From positions 822,044-886,043 of the forward strand of contig CAJNDT010002057.1 in NCBI GenBank assembly GCA_905221615.1: a DNA stretch of 64,000 nucleotides, given 5' to 3'. The notes beneath the pieces are model-generated. The model ran no database searches. It had not been told where the DNA came from and was given only the letters and a program-made list of their open reading frames with translations. This document shows positions 9,612 to 20,499 of this stretch, piece after piece (position 1 is the stretch's first letter; every line of letters starts with the position of its first letter). Both the position numbers and the translations under genes were made by a program. The DNA is from Symbiodinium sp. CCMP2592. Its lineage: Eukaryota; Sar; Dinophyceae; Suessiales; Symbiodiniaceae.

Positions 9612-11703
9612 AGGCCTTGGAGCCTCTCGCCCCCGGCCTGGAACATCCACCGGAGTTCCGCAAAAAAGAGACCCCCCCTCCGCATCCTCCCTACTTCAAC
9701 CCCGAAATATCTAACTTTTCAAGGTCTTATACAACGGACATCAGAATCAGGAACCCTCACAAAAAAGCAGTGTTTGCAGGGTTGAGGTAAGCCCTAGGCC
9801 CCCCAAAAACCCGGCGCTTCCCCCCCGTGCCAACAAAGGCCTTGCCCTTGTATTCACTTGCATGCATATAGTGATGTAGCATTTTCTATGTCTAGCGGCA
9901 CTCGATAGCACACATTACTAAACAATTCAAACTGCATGGAACAGCATTTGCTGCGGGCGATACGCCATGAAAGGTCAGAGAGGTCGTGCGTTGAACTCGG
10001 GGAAGACCGCAGCTCCGAAATGGTTTAAGATTTAGGGTTTAGGGCATAGGGCTTGTGGTGTTAAGTGCTTAAGGATTTGTAGGGTTTTGGGTTAAGTTAA
10101 AGCTGATAGAATTTGTTTTAAGGTTTGTTCCATGTCGTATGTCATGCTTTAAGAGCTGAGGGCCCCTTGATAGATCAAGGCGCTCATGGAGCAAGACATG
10201 GGCATCAAATTGGCGAGAGCAGCCCCCCATTCGACATGGCCGGGGACAAGGAAGCTCCCTTCAACCAAGTCTTCGGGTTTAGGATTTCGAAATCATTTGC
10301 CTTCCAACAAACGACCGAAGCTATCAGCAAGAAAACGGCAACCGTGAAAATCAACACGCTGGGGTCTCAGGTCCAGGATATTCCAGGATAAGGTACAACA
10401 TGAAACAGTAGGTTATGATAACTTGACTCAAACTTCGAAGTGTAAGGCTTGGGCTTGGAGCTCCCTGTTTCGCATTTCTAGGGTTTAATCTTCGTTCACC
10501 GCTGCTTGAATCTTCCTTTTGCTGTACAGTCCTGTGAACACGTTGCAGCAGGTGGCAGATGCTGGCGAACGCCAATCCTATCATTCACAGTGTAACAACC
10601 TCCTAAAAAGCTCCTGGTCCTACAACCCCGAACTATGAGGATCCATATAAGGAACCCCAACAAATACTCAAAAATTCTTCATCAGGTTGTTATATGACCA
10701 ACATGACGGTTGATCGCTCGTACGCACGCTGGCTAGGCCTAAATGTGAGGCTACTGCATCGGTTAAAGCCGCACGAAACCCGAATGCAAGATGCGTGTCA
10801 CTAGCCAAGCGCTCATGCCCTCATGTCGTTCTGGTGTGCATGCATGCGTGATTCCTACATAATGCAGGTGGTGTGATGTTTGGCGCATGTATAATATGTA
10901 TAACCAAGCATGCTTTCATTCTCTCCCCCTCCCCTGCTCCATTCTCCGTCTCTTGCTTTCTGTGCGTGCGTGCGAAAGACCGCAACTGCAGGGCAGACGT
11001 GCTCGCCATACAGGTCCCATGCTTCTTTCTTATCTAACTGGCAAAACTAAATGCGGTGAGATGGGTCCATCGGCAGAACGAGGAGCCAGTTGCAGGCAAC
11101 GGTAAGGCAAATACTGCGTAGTGACCATAGGAAGGATAGTATTGGTACAACAAGTACTTATCGTCTTATCGTAATAATAGTGGACATGATAGTAGTGATG
11201 ATAGTAATATAGAAAAAAGCTTGTCAATTTGTTGGTGATGGTCTTGGAGACGGTGTTGCTGAAGCTGAAAGTGCATTTGGTGGTGATATTGTTCGTATGC
11301 AGATTCTTTTGGTGCCTCAAACACCATGGCATGTATGCCATCCTTATGCAGCATACATGCAGCCTGTGCATGCATAAATTGTGCAAGACGACGACATCGC
11401 CGTGCAGGGCAATGCTCGCAAGCAGTGGACGGCAGCCATGTCTTGCAGGGTGTGCATTTCTGCATGTGCAAAGAAGAAATGACACGTCTGAAAGCAGGTT
11501 TTTCGTTCCTTTGTCGCAACTCTCCCATCCTGAGCTGGCACTTCGTGCGCACGGTGACCGAACAAGTGCTGTCAGATCTGCAAGCAAGAACAAGTTTCCT
11601 TGGGACGTTGCAAGTGCGCCAATTCCATGAAGATCCAGATTCAACCAACAACCTGGATTCAACCTGGCTTTGAACCGGGCTCAACCTGGGTGGAACCTCT
11701 TCT
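9612..11703. other. no gene recognised; interstitial TTTAGGG motif at 10029-10045
   Basis: Nothing with a recognisable domain was found on either strand. A degenerate telomere-like stretch (GATTTAGGGTTTAGGGCATAGGG) lies near 10027-10049. Short open frames between 11030 and 11690 lack motifs. Confidence 0.4.
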
Positions 11704-11832
11704 GTTTTAGGTAAGCTTGCACTGCTCTAGCACTTCGCCCTCTATTTTCACCGTGTTGGATCTGTCGGCTTCGCGGCTAGCCGAAGGCTGACAGTTACTG
11801 CAGGGCAGATTCTGTCAACAGGAAAATACCCC
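11704..11832 (-). repeat. DIRS-3 repeat B2
   Basis: About 129 bp beginning GTTTTAGGTAAGCTTGC. It is repeated with roughly 95 per cent identity at 12487-12614. It marks the outer 3' end of the element on the minus strand. Confidence 0.8.
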
Positions 11833-12486
11833 TCGGCTAGGCTTGGTGAGAAGACGAGTGAAAAAGGCATGCAATCGTCGGCTGTAAGAATCGGCTAGGC
11901 AGTTGAAAGGCGTGAAACATGGTGGCGAGTTGGCAGAGGCAGTCGATCAACGAGGCGTAGAACGACGCGGCACGAGGGGCCGGGGCGGCTCAAGCGCATC
12001 GACCCCAAGGCGTGAAACTGAAGGCTAAGGTGAAAACTCACGTTGGCTCAGCGCTGGAAGATGAAGTCGGCGTCGTCACACCTGTGCGAGAGGGGTTAGG
12101 GATGGGAGACCAGCGGGATGGGCTAAGTCCAGAGCAGCATGTCGACGGCGTTGAAGACTGATGAGACAGCAGGGAGGCGAGGCTGGGTTGAAAAAGGCAA
12201 AAGATGCAAAGGAGGCGCACCTGTGGGCTAGAGTAGACTCTGTAGCAGAGTCCTAATGGCTCGGCTGGGTCGCCCGGCACGTCGCTCAGCATTCGCTTGG
12301 CTTTGCAAACCATCACTGAGGCTGACCGCACCACTGAAGGCAGCTGGCTGGAGTACCTGGCGTGCGAGCGTAGATAAGGCGTGGGCGGGCGGGGCTTTTC
12401 GAGAACTGAAGTGCTAGAGCCCGGCTACACGTAGGCATGTAGAGATTCGCAAGCACCGAAAACATTCCTGAAACAAAACAGGTAAC

Positions 12487-12614
12487 GTTTTAGGTAAGCT
12501 TGCGCTGCTCTAGCACTTCGCTCTCTATTTTCACCGTGTTGGATCTGTAGGCTTCGCGGCTAGCCGAAGGCTGACAGTTACTGCCTGCAGATTTTGTCAA
12601 CAGGAAAATACCCC
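12487..12614 (-). repeat. DIRS-3 repeat B1
   Basis: Internal copy of B2, 783 bp away. Just outside it (about 12450) lies GCAAGCAC, also found at the end of the A repeats of DIRS-1 and DIRS-2. Confidence 0.8.
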
Positions 12615-13529
12615 CAAATCAGGGACAGATCCAACGGGTAAATAAGGCGCAGCATAGAAGTCCCCCACCGCGGGAGGTGGAGCTGGACCTATGCGAAAGG
12701 CAGCGTGCAAGGTGACGCTCGTGCTGGGCAGACATGTTCCGACAAAAAAGGCTAGTCGGATTCTTTTGGCTCTGCGGGCGAGGTCGGTCGAGGGCTGATT
12801 TCGTCAGTCCTGGCGTGGCAAAAGCGGGCTAGGCACTTGATGGGCGCTTGCCCAAGAGGCCTCCGACGGAGGCTGACGCCAGGCGTTCCAGCGGTATGCG
12901 GACCCGTTTCTGCTGTCTATGGTTAAAGGCTTGAAGGCGACCGCGGCTAAGGTCGTCGGCCCACCAGCTACGTGGGACACTTGAAGGTTGACCCCGTGGC
13001 AGGACGACCAAGAGGCTATGAGCTGAAGGAACTGAGAAAGTGGCCAGCTGGTTGTGAACAGCTTATTAACCCCGGCTTCTGAAGGCGTGTTATCGCTCTG
13101 TGAGGGCAAGCAGACAGCAAACTGGGTAAAGGGGTGCCGCTCCCGGGCCGTCATGGCCAAGGCTAGTTGGGCTAGCGTCTCGAAACAGGCTATGTACTTT
13201 TGGGCATCTTTCGCGAGGAATGGCCAGGTCTGTCGGACCTCATCCATACTCCAGGATGCGGCGAACCTCTCCTTCAGCCATGGCGTCGGCTCTGGCTAGG
13301 CAGGGCATCAAGGGTGGGAGTATGAGAGAGGCTTGTGGTAGGGATGGAATTGATGCGTGGCAATAGCCAACGGAGGCTGTCCCGTGCTGACTTGGATAGT
13401 CGAATCTCCGGGCACGTGGGATCTGAAAGGCGAACCCAGGTAGGGCCGGAGGACTTAGGCTGCGGAGGGAGGTCCGCCTTGCAGTGTACGGGACGGCTGC
13501 CAACCTCGATGACGCGAGCGCTTGGCCTC

Positions 13530-14445
13530 TCTCCGCCGCTCCTTCGGCGGCAGACCCCGATGGCCTCGAGCTTCTCCTCGCGGCGGTCCAGGTACTCTGC
13601 CAAGGCCCCCGGCAGCGGGACGACCTTGTGGAGCAGCTGAAAGAACGCGTTGCAGATGTCCACCTCGACCGAGTCCAGCCTGCACCGCACGATGTACCTG
13701 ATCAACTTCATGAACGCGAAGGCGGACCGCCCCACCAGCTGATCCGGCACCCCAAGCTTCAGCTCCTTCTGGATCTCCGGGGGGAGCTTGTGGATGAAGG
13801 TCTTGCGGGGGTCGGGCTCCTCCTCCTCCTGCTCCTTGGCCTTCTTTTTAGCAGAGGCCTTCGGCGCAGGGTCTGGCAACTTGCAAAACAGCCTGCTCCG
13901 CATGCCCGGCGGGCGGCGCCCCGGCCGCATGAGCACCGGCACCCAGCCGACCCCGTCGGCCCCGATGCTGACCGCCCGTTTGGAGAAGCTGTAGAGAACA
14001 TCGAACCGCTGTCCGGGCATCGGCGGACCGCGTCGAGATGCAAGGCCTCCAAGATCGTCACGCAGTCCACCCTCTCCCAGAAGAGCTTGTACTCCGTCAG
14101 GTTCTGATCCTCCGGGGGCTCCGCGAACTCCTCGTTGAGCTGGCTCGGACTGCACCGCTGGCTCTTCGGACTTTGGCTCGCACTGCACCGCTGGCTCTTC
14201 GGTCTTTGGCTCGGAGCCCGCGCTCGATGGTTCGGGGCCAGTCTGACAGGGGCATCAAAACCATCAAAGGTGTCAAACGACTTCCCGAAGCAGCGCCTCG
14301 GTCGGAGGAAATCCACTCCCGCCGAACTTGGTGGTTTCAAGTCCTTGGTGGCTTCGGCGTTGCGTAGGGTATTGCTGCGTTGTTTGAGCCCGCAGGATTG
14401 CGCGGGCCAAATGATTGCGCGATGCCAACATTGAGAAAAAAACAT
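13530..14445 (-). pseudogene. unrecognised host-like gene pieces
   Basis: Two minus-strand frames together look protein-coding. One, about 14180-14030, contains EDQNLTEYKLFWERVDC. The other, about 14020-13540, contains a Lys/Glu-rich linker and the amphipathic stretch AFAFMKLIRYIVRCRLDSVEV followed by LAEYLDRREEKLEAIG. The frame change near 14030 suggests a splice or decay. The segment borders DIRS-3, and part of it (about 14305-14465) recurs in inverse orientation at 17395-17555. A short repeated AKSQRCS..Q segment lies near 14140-14200. No family was recognised. Confidence 0.28.
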
Positions 14446-14471
14446 TTCCAGGCCGTCATTCGCACGATGCC

Positions 14472-14610
14472 GAGCCTGATAATTTCACACCCTAAAACTC
14501 TTAGCGCATACTTTTGAAGGGTTCACAGCCACGGGACACTTCAACTTAAGTTTCAGCAAGGCGCAGCTCACTCGTACCAAAGAAACCCCATGGCATCCAA
14601 GATGCATCGT
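14472..14610 (+). repeat. left arm of a perfect 139-bp hairpin palindrome
   Basis: Bases 14472-14610 are the exact reverse complement of 14612-14750, with a single base (C at 14611) between them. The palindrome centre is GATGCATCGT-C-ACGATGCATC. A diverged single copy in the same orientation as this arm lies at about 17285-17400. Confidence 0.95.
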
Positions 14611-14611
14611 C

Positions 14612-14750
14612 ACGATGCATCTTGGATGCCATGGGGTTTCTTTGGTACGAGTGAGCTGCGCCTTGCTGAAACTTAAGTTGAAGTGTCCCGTGGCTGTGAA
14701 CCCTTCAAAAGTATGCGCTAAGAGTTTTAGGGTGTGAAATTATCAGGCTC
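14612..14750 (-). repeat. right arm of the perfect 139-bp hairpin palindrome
   Basis: Exact reverse complement of 14472-14610. Beyond 14750 the match stops (CTC-T versus CTC-G). This arm, not the left one, is continuous with the large inverted repeat that follows. Confidence 0.95.
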
Positions 14751-16009
14751 TGCACAGGTGTGGTTTTTTTGAGGCCCGGCAGCCTTACAGCATGAGCCCC
14801 TTCTTGCATCAGGTTGAAGACTTTAGGCTTAGGGTCTGGGGGATGCATCGAACATGGTTTGGGGGCCCGCAGCGCAGCTCGCGTGCTTGGAAAGACAGGG
14901 AAAGAAATGGACAGCTCAGCAAGTGTCGGAGCCGCTTGGGACGGCTAGGAGGAGCCAAATTTAGATGCAGCTGAAACCCTGAACGGGTAATTCCCGCGTG
15001 TATCGGGGAAACCATGTTTACCCACCCACACCCTTGCTCCCCCGAAGAAACTGTATACAGCTAGGATGGGCTCAAAAGCCTTGTGCCAACCCAAACCCAG
15101 GAGCCTAAGCCTCTGGGCTCGTCCTCTCGATGTAGGAGGCAACAAAAACTTGACCCTTTCCAGGCCCAAACAAGGGCCTGCAATGCGCTGCTTATGCAAG
15201 AATTATATGCTTCCGGTTTCCATATGGATGCTACGCCGTTTCGACGGCGCGGCTAGTTCCGTTTGTCCCGCTGTGTTCCTCTCACCTTTCCTTTGTATAC
15301 GGGGTTCCAGTATTGGGTTCCGGATTTCGGGCTTTGGTTTCGGGGTTACAGATTTAGGGCGTACCAATTAGCATTTCTAGCTTAGAGGTCAAGGTGTTTA
15401 AAAAGCACATCGGGTCATGAGTCAGCAACCTATAAGCCCGAAATGTCATTTTGTAAATCGCAGGAAGCTGGCAGCCTGTTTATGGCAAAAAACACGAGTT
15501 TGCTTTGCATGCTCCAGTTACTGTACCTGAAAAAAGGGCAGCGTGCTAACTAGTTGTTTACCGTTTGCGGTCGTCGTGTGTTCCTTTGGGCGTGCCGTAA
15601 AATGCGCTTTGCTACTGGGGCACTTTCAAAAGTTGATGTCACGCATGGAGCTAACCGCGCCAACATCTGCGAAGAGGCATTTGGGGTGTGGGGGGTCTGC
15701 CCATGTCTGCGTAGAAGGGTTTAGGATTTAGTGTGAGTAAGGGGGGCTGGGGTTTACTCATTAATTAATGCTTTCACGGTTTTATAGGCTTCACGGCTTC
15801 TTACAGGCTTGAGGGTAATTTAAAAAAACCAGAGAATTGAGTCAAGAGTGTCGACCAGGACCCCTGCCAGAGTGTACCCCCAACTCCAGCGCCAACCCAA
15901 AATCTAGCCACAAGGCCCGTCCAAGTCGGGGCGGTTTGTGGCGAGCCTCGGGCCGAAGGCTCATCACAACCCGGGCTCCCCAGACCGTCCTGGCAGGGCG
16001 GGCTGCCTG
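14751..16009 (+). repeat. left arm of a ~1.25-kb inverted repeat
   Basis: This arm matches 16034-17283 in reverse complement, with a 24-base spacer between the arms. The inner ~195 bases differ at only about three positions. The outer part is clearly diverged, with indels and scattered changes. A short frame in the arm (about 15543-15731) is mirrored at 16314-16510, which only reflects the repeat. Telomere-like TTTAGG motifs occur near 14820 and 15720. Confidence 0.9.
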
Positions 16010-16033
16010 CCAGCCTTAATCTTACTACCAACT

Positions 16034-17283
16034 CAGGCAGCCCGCCCTGCCAGGACGGTCTGGGGAGCCCGGGTTGTGGTGAGCCTTCGGCCCGAAGGCT
16101 CGCCACAAACCGCCCCGACTTGGACGGGCCTTGTGGCTAGATTTTGGGTTGGCGCTGGAGTTGGGGGTACACTCTGGCAGGGGTCCTGGTCGACACTCTT
16201 GACTCAATTCTCTGGTTTTTTTTTAATTACCCTCAAGCCTGTAAGAAGCCGTGAAGCCTATAAAACCGTGAAAGCATTAATTAATGAATAAACCCCAGCC
16301 CCCCTTACTCACACTAAATCCTAAACCCTTCTACGCAGACATGGGCAGACCCCCCACACCCCAAATGCCTCTTCGCAGATGTTGGCGCGGTTAGCTCCAT
16401 GCATGACATCAACTTTTGAAAGTGCCCCAGTAGCAAAGCGCATTTTACGGCACGCCCAAAGGAACACACGACGACCGCAAACGGTAAAAAAATAGTTAGC
16501 ACGCTGCCCTTTTTCAGGTACAGTACCTGGAGCATGCAAAGCAAACTCGTGTTTTTTGCCGCAAACAAGCTGCCGGCTTCCTGCGATTTACAGATTAGCA
16601 CTTCCGGGCTTAGGTTGCTACTTGCTGTTTAGAAATCCTGTACTCTAAGCCAGAAATACGAAAAAGCCAAGCCTTACACCTTAAACCCCGAAACCAAACT
16701 CGAATTTTTGAACCCCAACCTCGAACCCCGTACAAAACCTTTACGCCTCCGCAGAGGAGAGGTGAGTAGGAACACAGCAGGACAAATAAACGGAACTAGC
16801 CGTCGAAACGACGTAGCATCCATATGGAAACCGGAAGCATTGCAGGCCTTTGTTTGGGCATGGAAAGGGTCAAGTTTTTGTTGCCTCCTACATCGCGAGG
16901 ACGAGCCCAGAGGTTGAGGCTCTTGGGTTTGGGTTGTTGCGGAGCACATCCTAGCTGTACTGTTTCTTCATGTTTCTTCGGAGGAGCGACGGTGTGGGTG
17001 GGCTAAACAGGATTGCTCCGATACACGCGGAAATTACGCGTTCAGGGTTTAGGGTTTAGGGCAGTTGCATTTAAATTTGGCTCCTCCTAGCCACCCCAGA
17101 CAACTCCGACACTTGCAGAGCTGTCCTTTCTGTTTTTCCCGGTCTTTCCAAGCGCGCGAGCTGCGCCTGCCGGCCGCCAGGCCATGCTCGATGTCCACGT
17201 GCATCCCCAAACCCTAAACCTAAAGTCCTCTATGGGCTCAGCAATAAAACCGCACTGGTTTACAACCGTAAATATAAACCCTA
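16034..17283 (-). repeat. right arm of the ~1.25-kb inverted repeat
   Basis: Reverse-complement counterpart of 14751-16009. It includes a TTTAGGG doublet at about 17046-17060 absent from the left arm. Beyond it lies a diverged single copy of the hairpin sequence. Confidence 0.9.
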
Positions 17284-17560
17284 TAACACAAAGCGCATAC
17301 TGTTGTGAAGGGTTCACAACCGTGGGACGTCAACTTCGTGGTTCAGCAAGGGGCAGCTCACTCGTACCGAAAATTTTGTCATAGCGTCCAAGATGCATCC
17401 TGCGAATGACGGTCTGGAAAAGCATGATTTTCAACTTCGGCATCGCGCAATGATTTGGCCCGTGGGATCCCGCTAGCTCACGACAGAGTAATACTCAACG
17501 CAACGCCGAAGCCACCGAGGACTTGAAACCACCAAGTTCGGCGGGAGTGGATTAGGAGCT
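17284..17560 (+). repeat. diverged relic of the hairpin arm plus an inverted copy of 14305-14465
   Basis: Bases 17285-17400 resemble hairpin arm 14490-14610 (shared AGCGCATACT, GAAGGGTTCACA, GCAGCTCACTCGTACC and TCCAAGATGCATC). From about 17400 to 17555 the sequence is the reverse complement of 14310-14465 (for example CCACCAAGTTCGGCGGGAGT). It shows that the ancestral locus had one arm where the left side now has two. Confidence 0.75.
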
Positions 17561-17580
17561 TCGGCATCGGGAGGCGCTGG

Positions 17581-17780
17581 AGCAGAGTCCTGACAGGATT
17601 TGATCTATTTGATGCCTTTGATGCGTTTGACCCCGGCCTGGGCACCGGCGTCAAACGACTTCCCGAAGCAGCGCCTCGGTCGGAGGAGCATAGGCGCCGG
17701 GAGGTGCTTGAGCAGAGTCCTGACAGGATTTGATCTATTTGATGCCTTTGATGCGTTTGACCCCCGGCCTGGGCATCGGA
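17581..17780. repeat. ~68-bp direct repeat spaced by 130 bp
   Basis: The sequence starting AGCAGAGTCCTGACAGG at 17581 and containing TGATGCCTTTGATGCG recurs at 17711 with only one or two differences. It lies inside the C-terminal part of the J-domain frame's surroundings and probably arose by local tandem duplication. Confidence 0.85.
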
Positions 17781-17789
17781 AGGAGATTC

Positions 17790-18250
17790 GGCCACCGGCA
17801 CCCGGTCGCTCGAGGAGACGCTCGGGGACGAAGTAGCAGCCTGACATGAAACACGGGGTCGAAACAGGAACTGCAAAGATCGCAACACCGCGCCTCGGCA
17901 ATGCGCGACACGAGAGCTTCCTGTTCCAAGAAACGCTGCTCCTCCCACGTCAGCGGCCGCTGTCGGATCGAAGGGAGCATGCCCACAAGGAAATTCCGCA
18001 CCGCCCACACAGCTTGCAACTGCTTAAAGGCCGAGTTGGATTTCGCTGAGTTGCCGTTCTTGTCGGGATGTATCAAGCGCGACATCTTGTGATATGCAGC
18101 CTTTATGACGTTCTCCCCGGTCATACCCGAATCAAAGTCAGGGGCTTCAATCACGAGTCTGAACCCAGACGGCTCAGGTATGGTCCCTTCCACAGGGCCA
18201 CATCCATAGCAAAGTCGCGCAGCCGCGCCTGCTCCTCCTCGAGACTCCCC
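17790..18250 (-). CDS. J-domain (DnaJ-like) protein exon
   Basis: The minus-strand frame contains the heart of a J domain: an Ala/Tyr helix (IKAAYHKMSRLIHPDKN) with the invariant HPD tripeptide, followed by a helix ending AFKQLQAVW. J domains stimulate the ATPase of Hsp70 chaperones through the HPD loop. Only this domain and a following Trp/Glu-rich helix (RPLTWEEQRFLEQEALVSR) are readable. Upstream, the open frame starts with TTG rather than ATG, so this is an exon or a fragment. The downstream part runs into a local repeat with NASKASN-type low-complexity sequence and is probably not real protein. The organelle or partner cannot be told from the sequence. Confidence 0.6.
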
Positions 18251-18420
18251 ATCGCCCCTAGAGAGTCCCGGCTTCCAGAACACAAAATGTGCTGCTGTGC
18301 AATGCTCAAAACTCGACGGCCCACTCACACTCAGACAGCGCTGCGGCTTCAGATGCAACCGCCCAAGGTCCAGACCACGCGATGAGGAAGACGCCCCTGC
18401 AGCCGGTGATACCTGAGAGC

Positions 18421-18860
18421 GGCGACGAGGGGCCCGGGGTTCCCGGGACGAGGTGGGCTGCAGGGCACTCTAGTTACGGGCGGGGCGGGGAGCAGAAACA
18501 GGCACTCCTGCACGCGCACTCAGCCAGAAAGCCCAAACCCGCAGAAATCCGAACACACAACCCCCTGCGAGCACTCTGAGGAGCGGGGCGCCAGCGATGT
18601 GGTTCAGGCCTGGGCAGAGCGAGACGGGGCCGGGGTTTCCGGACGGGCGACAACGCAGGGCACTATAGTCTTACAGGCGGGACGGGGGCAGCAACGGGCA
18701 CTCCTGCACGCACACTGTCAGCACCAATCCCAGGAAACCGAACAAACCCTTAAGAACCCTCCGAGGGTCGGCACCGAGCAAGAAGAGGTCCGGACCTGGG
18801 CGGAGCGGGATTGAGGGAGACTTGAGGCTTAAAGGGCGAAGGTGCGCGAGGCCAGAACAG
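18421..18860. repeat. GC-rich imperfect tandem repeat, period about 195 bp
   Basis: A block with GGGCCCGGGGTT, CAGGGCACT, GGGCGGGG and AGGCACTCCTGCACGC at about 18425-18560 is repeated in diverged form at about 18620-18770, with a weaker partial third unit after 18790. No protein-like pattern was seen. Confidence 0.5.
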
Positions 18861-19019
18861 CATTCACGCACTCAGTTTTTTGCAACGCAACCTGTACACT
18901 CGCTGCGGACGGTCTTTGCACAAAAACCCCAGCGCCGCGACCTGTGCTCTCTCGCAGCGCAGGGGCTGCAATCTTGGATCAGCCCCGAACCGGCTGTCCC
19001 GGGGCCGTAGGAACGCTGA

Positions 19020-19325
19020 CGTACCTGCGTCTGCTGGTGTGGTTGCCGGTGTAGCTGCGGTCGGCGAGCGCCATCATCTCTTCTAGCTTTAGGCCCCCCG
19101 CAGTCGAGAAGACATACAACAGCATGCCCTCCTCGATCCGGTAGATCAGCCGGGGCTCGTCCGCATCGACGAAGAAGTTGCGCTTGGCTCCTCTGACCGT
19201 CGTGACTCCGATCTTGGCCTTTCGCCGGGATCCTTGGGACTGAGGGAGTGCGTCAGATCGAGCATCTTAAGGTAGTCCTCCGGGGCCACGTAGCATGTCT
19301 TGATGTTCTCTTCGCGCAGTCCTTG
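19020..19325 (-). CDS. host exon interrupted by insertion of DIRS-1
   Basis: On the minus strand the sequence reads GLREENIKTCYVAPEDYL then KMLDLTHSLSPK. After a one-base frame change near 19226 it continues RKAKIGVTTVRGAKRNFFVDA, DEPRLIYRIEEGMLLYVFS and LKLEEMMALADRSYTGN. The composition is that of a folded protein. The exon's upstream edge coincides with the DIRS-1 end at 19326, and reading across the insertion into 28991 upward keeps one frame open (IAGK then QGLREEN). The gene was therefore probably split by the element. No family was recognised. Confidence 0.45.
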
Positions 19326-19595
19326 TTTTATATTTCACAACAGCCGTCGGCACACCACGATGGAAATGGACCAGATATTCGGTAAGCAAAGCTTTCAAAT
19401 ATCATAAAGAAAATCCGAGGATATATATTCCAGAATCAATAAAATATAAAGTATGAATTTATGAAATATTCATCCGGTCTCGCGAACGAACTACAGAGAC
19501 TGCACTCGGACCCCTCCTTCTTTTTGGCTGTGGTGGAAAGCACTCGAGTAAGTAAGATACCAAAGTATCGGACTTATCAAGATGCATCCCCCCTT
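19326..19595 (-). repeat. DIRS-1 terminal repeat B2 (270 bp)
   Basis: Matches 20100-20369 at an offset of 774 with a single difference. AT-rich, beginning TTTTATATTTC on the plus strand; forms the 3' outer end. Confidence 0.95.
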
Positions 19596-19956
19596 CGTTT
19601 TAAACAGCGGTGTAGCCACACAAGTACAGAAACGTAAACACCCAACTATATCCTGGAAGGGAGGATAGCATCCTGATGCATCACTGGAAAAGCATGTCCA
19701 GTGAGACACAAGCTCCCACCAAGAGAACTCGTGAGCACCAGAACCTGGGCTCGAAGAGCCTTCGTAGTGACTAGTTGACTCACCACCTCAATGGTTGTAA
19801 GAGACTGCTGCAGCAGTACAACCGCCTCACACACGTGAAGCCTGGAGAAAATAATGGCGCACACACAGGTATGCCTGGCAGGCGCGAAAGAGAAAGAGTA
19901 CCACGCATGCAACAAAGACCACATGAGCACACACTGCTCATGGGTGGGAGGGTGGG

Positions 19957-20099
19957 GTCTTTGCGAAAACATGTGCTTCGACATGTTGCTCATTGGGCCG
20001 ACAGCTGTTGTGAAAGGAGTGTCAACCGCAAACAAATGGAGTTGCATAAAAACCGCGTTGTTGTTTCATAAAAACAAGCTTGAGCAAGCACAAGGATCG
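19957..20099 (-). repeat. DIRS-1 repeat A2 (143 bp)
   Basis: Identical, as far as I can see, to A1 at 28848-28990. It carries the same ATG (at 20047) that opens the coiled-coil ORF in A1. Confidence 0.95.
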
Positions 20100-20369
20100 T
20101 TTTATATTTCACAACAGCCGTCGGCACACCACGATGGAAATGGACCAGATATTCGGTAAGCAAAGCTTTCAAATATCATAAAGAAAATCCGATGATATAT
20201 ATTCCAGAATCAATAAAATATAAAGTATGAATTTATGAAATATTCATCCGGTCTCGCGAACGAACTACAGAGACTGCACTCGGACCCCTCCTTCTTTTTG
20301 GCTGTGGTGGAAAGCACTCGAGTAAGTAAGATACCAAAGTATCGGACTTATCAAGATGCATCCCCCCTT
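20100..20369 (-). repeat. DIRS-1 repeat B1 (270 bp)
   Basis: Internal copy of B2, directly abutting A2. The B1-A2 junction is the sequence a circular intermediate of the element would be expected to contain. Confidence 0.95.
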
Positions 20370-20499
20370 AAGAACTGCCACAGCCAAAGAAGGAGGAGCG
20401 CTGGGACAAGAGCCCCAATTGAAATCGTGCTACGACTGAATGGCTGCCTTCACGGAGGACTCCACAGGAGCCGAGTGCCCTTCGGGAACACTCTCACAT

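Larger units (their letters stand above)
11704..13520 (-). mobile_element. DIRS-3: 3' remnant of a DIRS-like tyrosine-recombinase retroelement
   Basis: Reading on the minus strand, the remnant contains the connection between reverse transcriptase and RNase H (about 13500-13280, with a VHCKADL motif matching the other two elements). It then has RNase H-like sequence (about 13170-12920, with FETLAQLALAM and SDNTPSEAGVNKLF), a direct repeat B1, a spacer and a second copy B2. This is the same 3' layout as in DIRS-1 and DIRS-2. The 5' half is absent and the coding part is broken in several places, so it is a fossil. The B copies differ by a handful of changes, making it older than the other two. 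Confidence 0.7.

Noticed and set aside
13484-14107. Long plus-strand open frame opposite the 13.5-14.1 kb region
   Set aside because: It has a Leu/Arg-biased composition typical of an antisense shadow; the minus strand reads with better protein-like features.
15543-15731. Frame apparently conserved on both strands (also 16314-16601)
   Set aside because: It is the same DNA seen twice in the inverted repeat, so similarity is not evidence of coding.
19596-19956. Plus- and minus-strand short frames in the DIRS-1 spacer as an extra gene
   Set aside because: The minus-strand frame opens with the A-repeat ATG copied from the 5' end and soon loses similarity; no domain is present.
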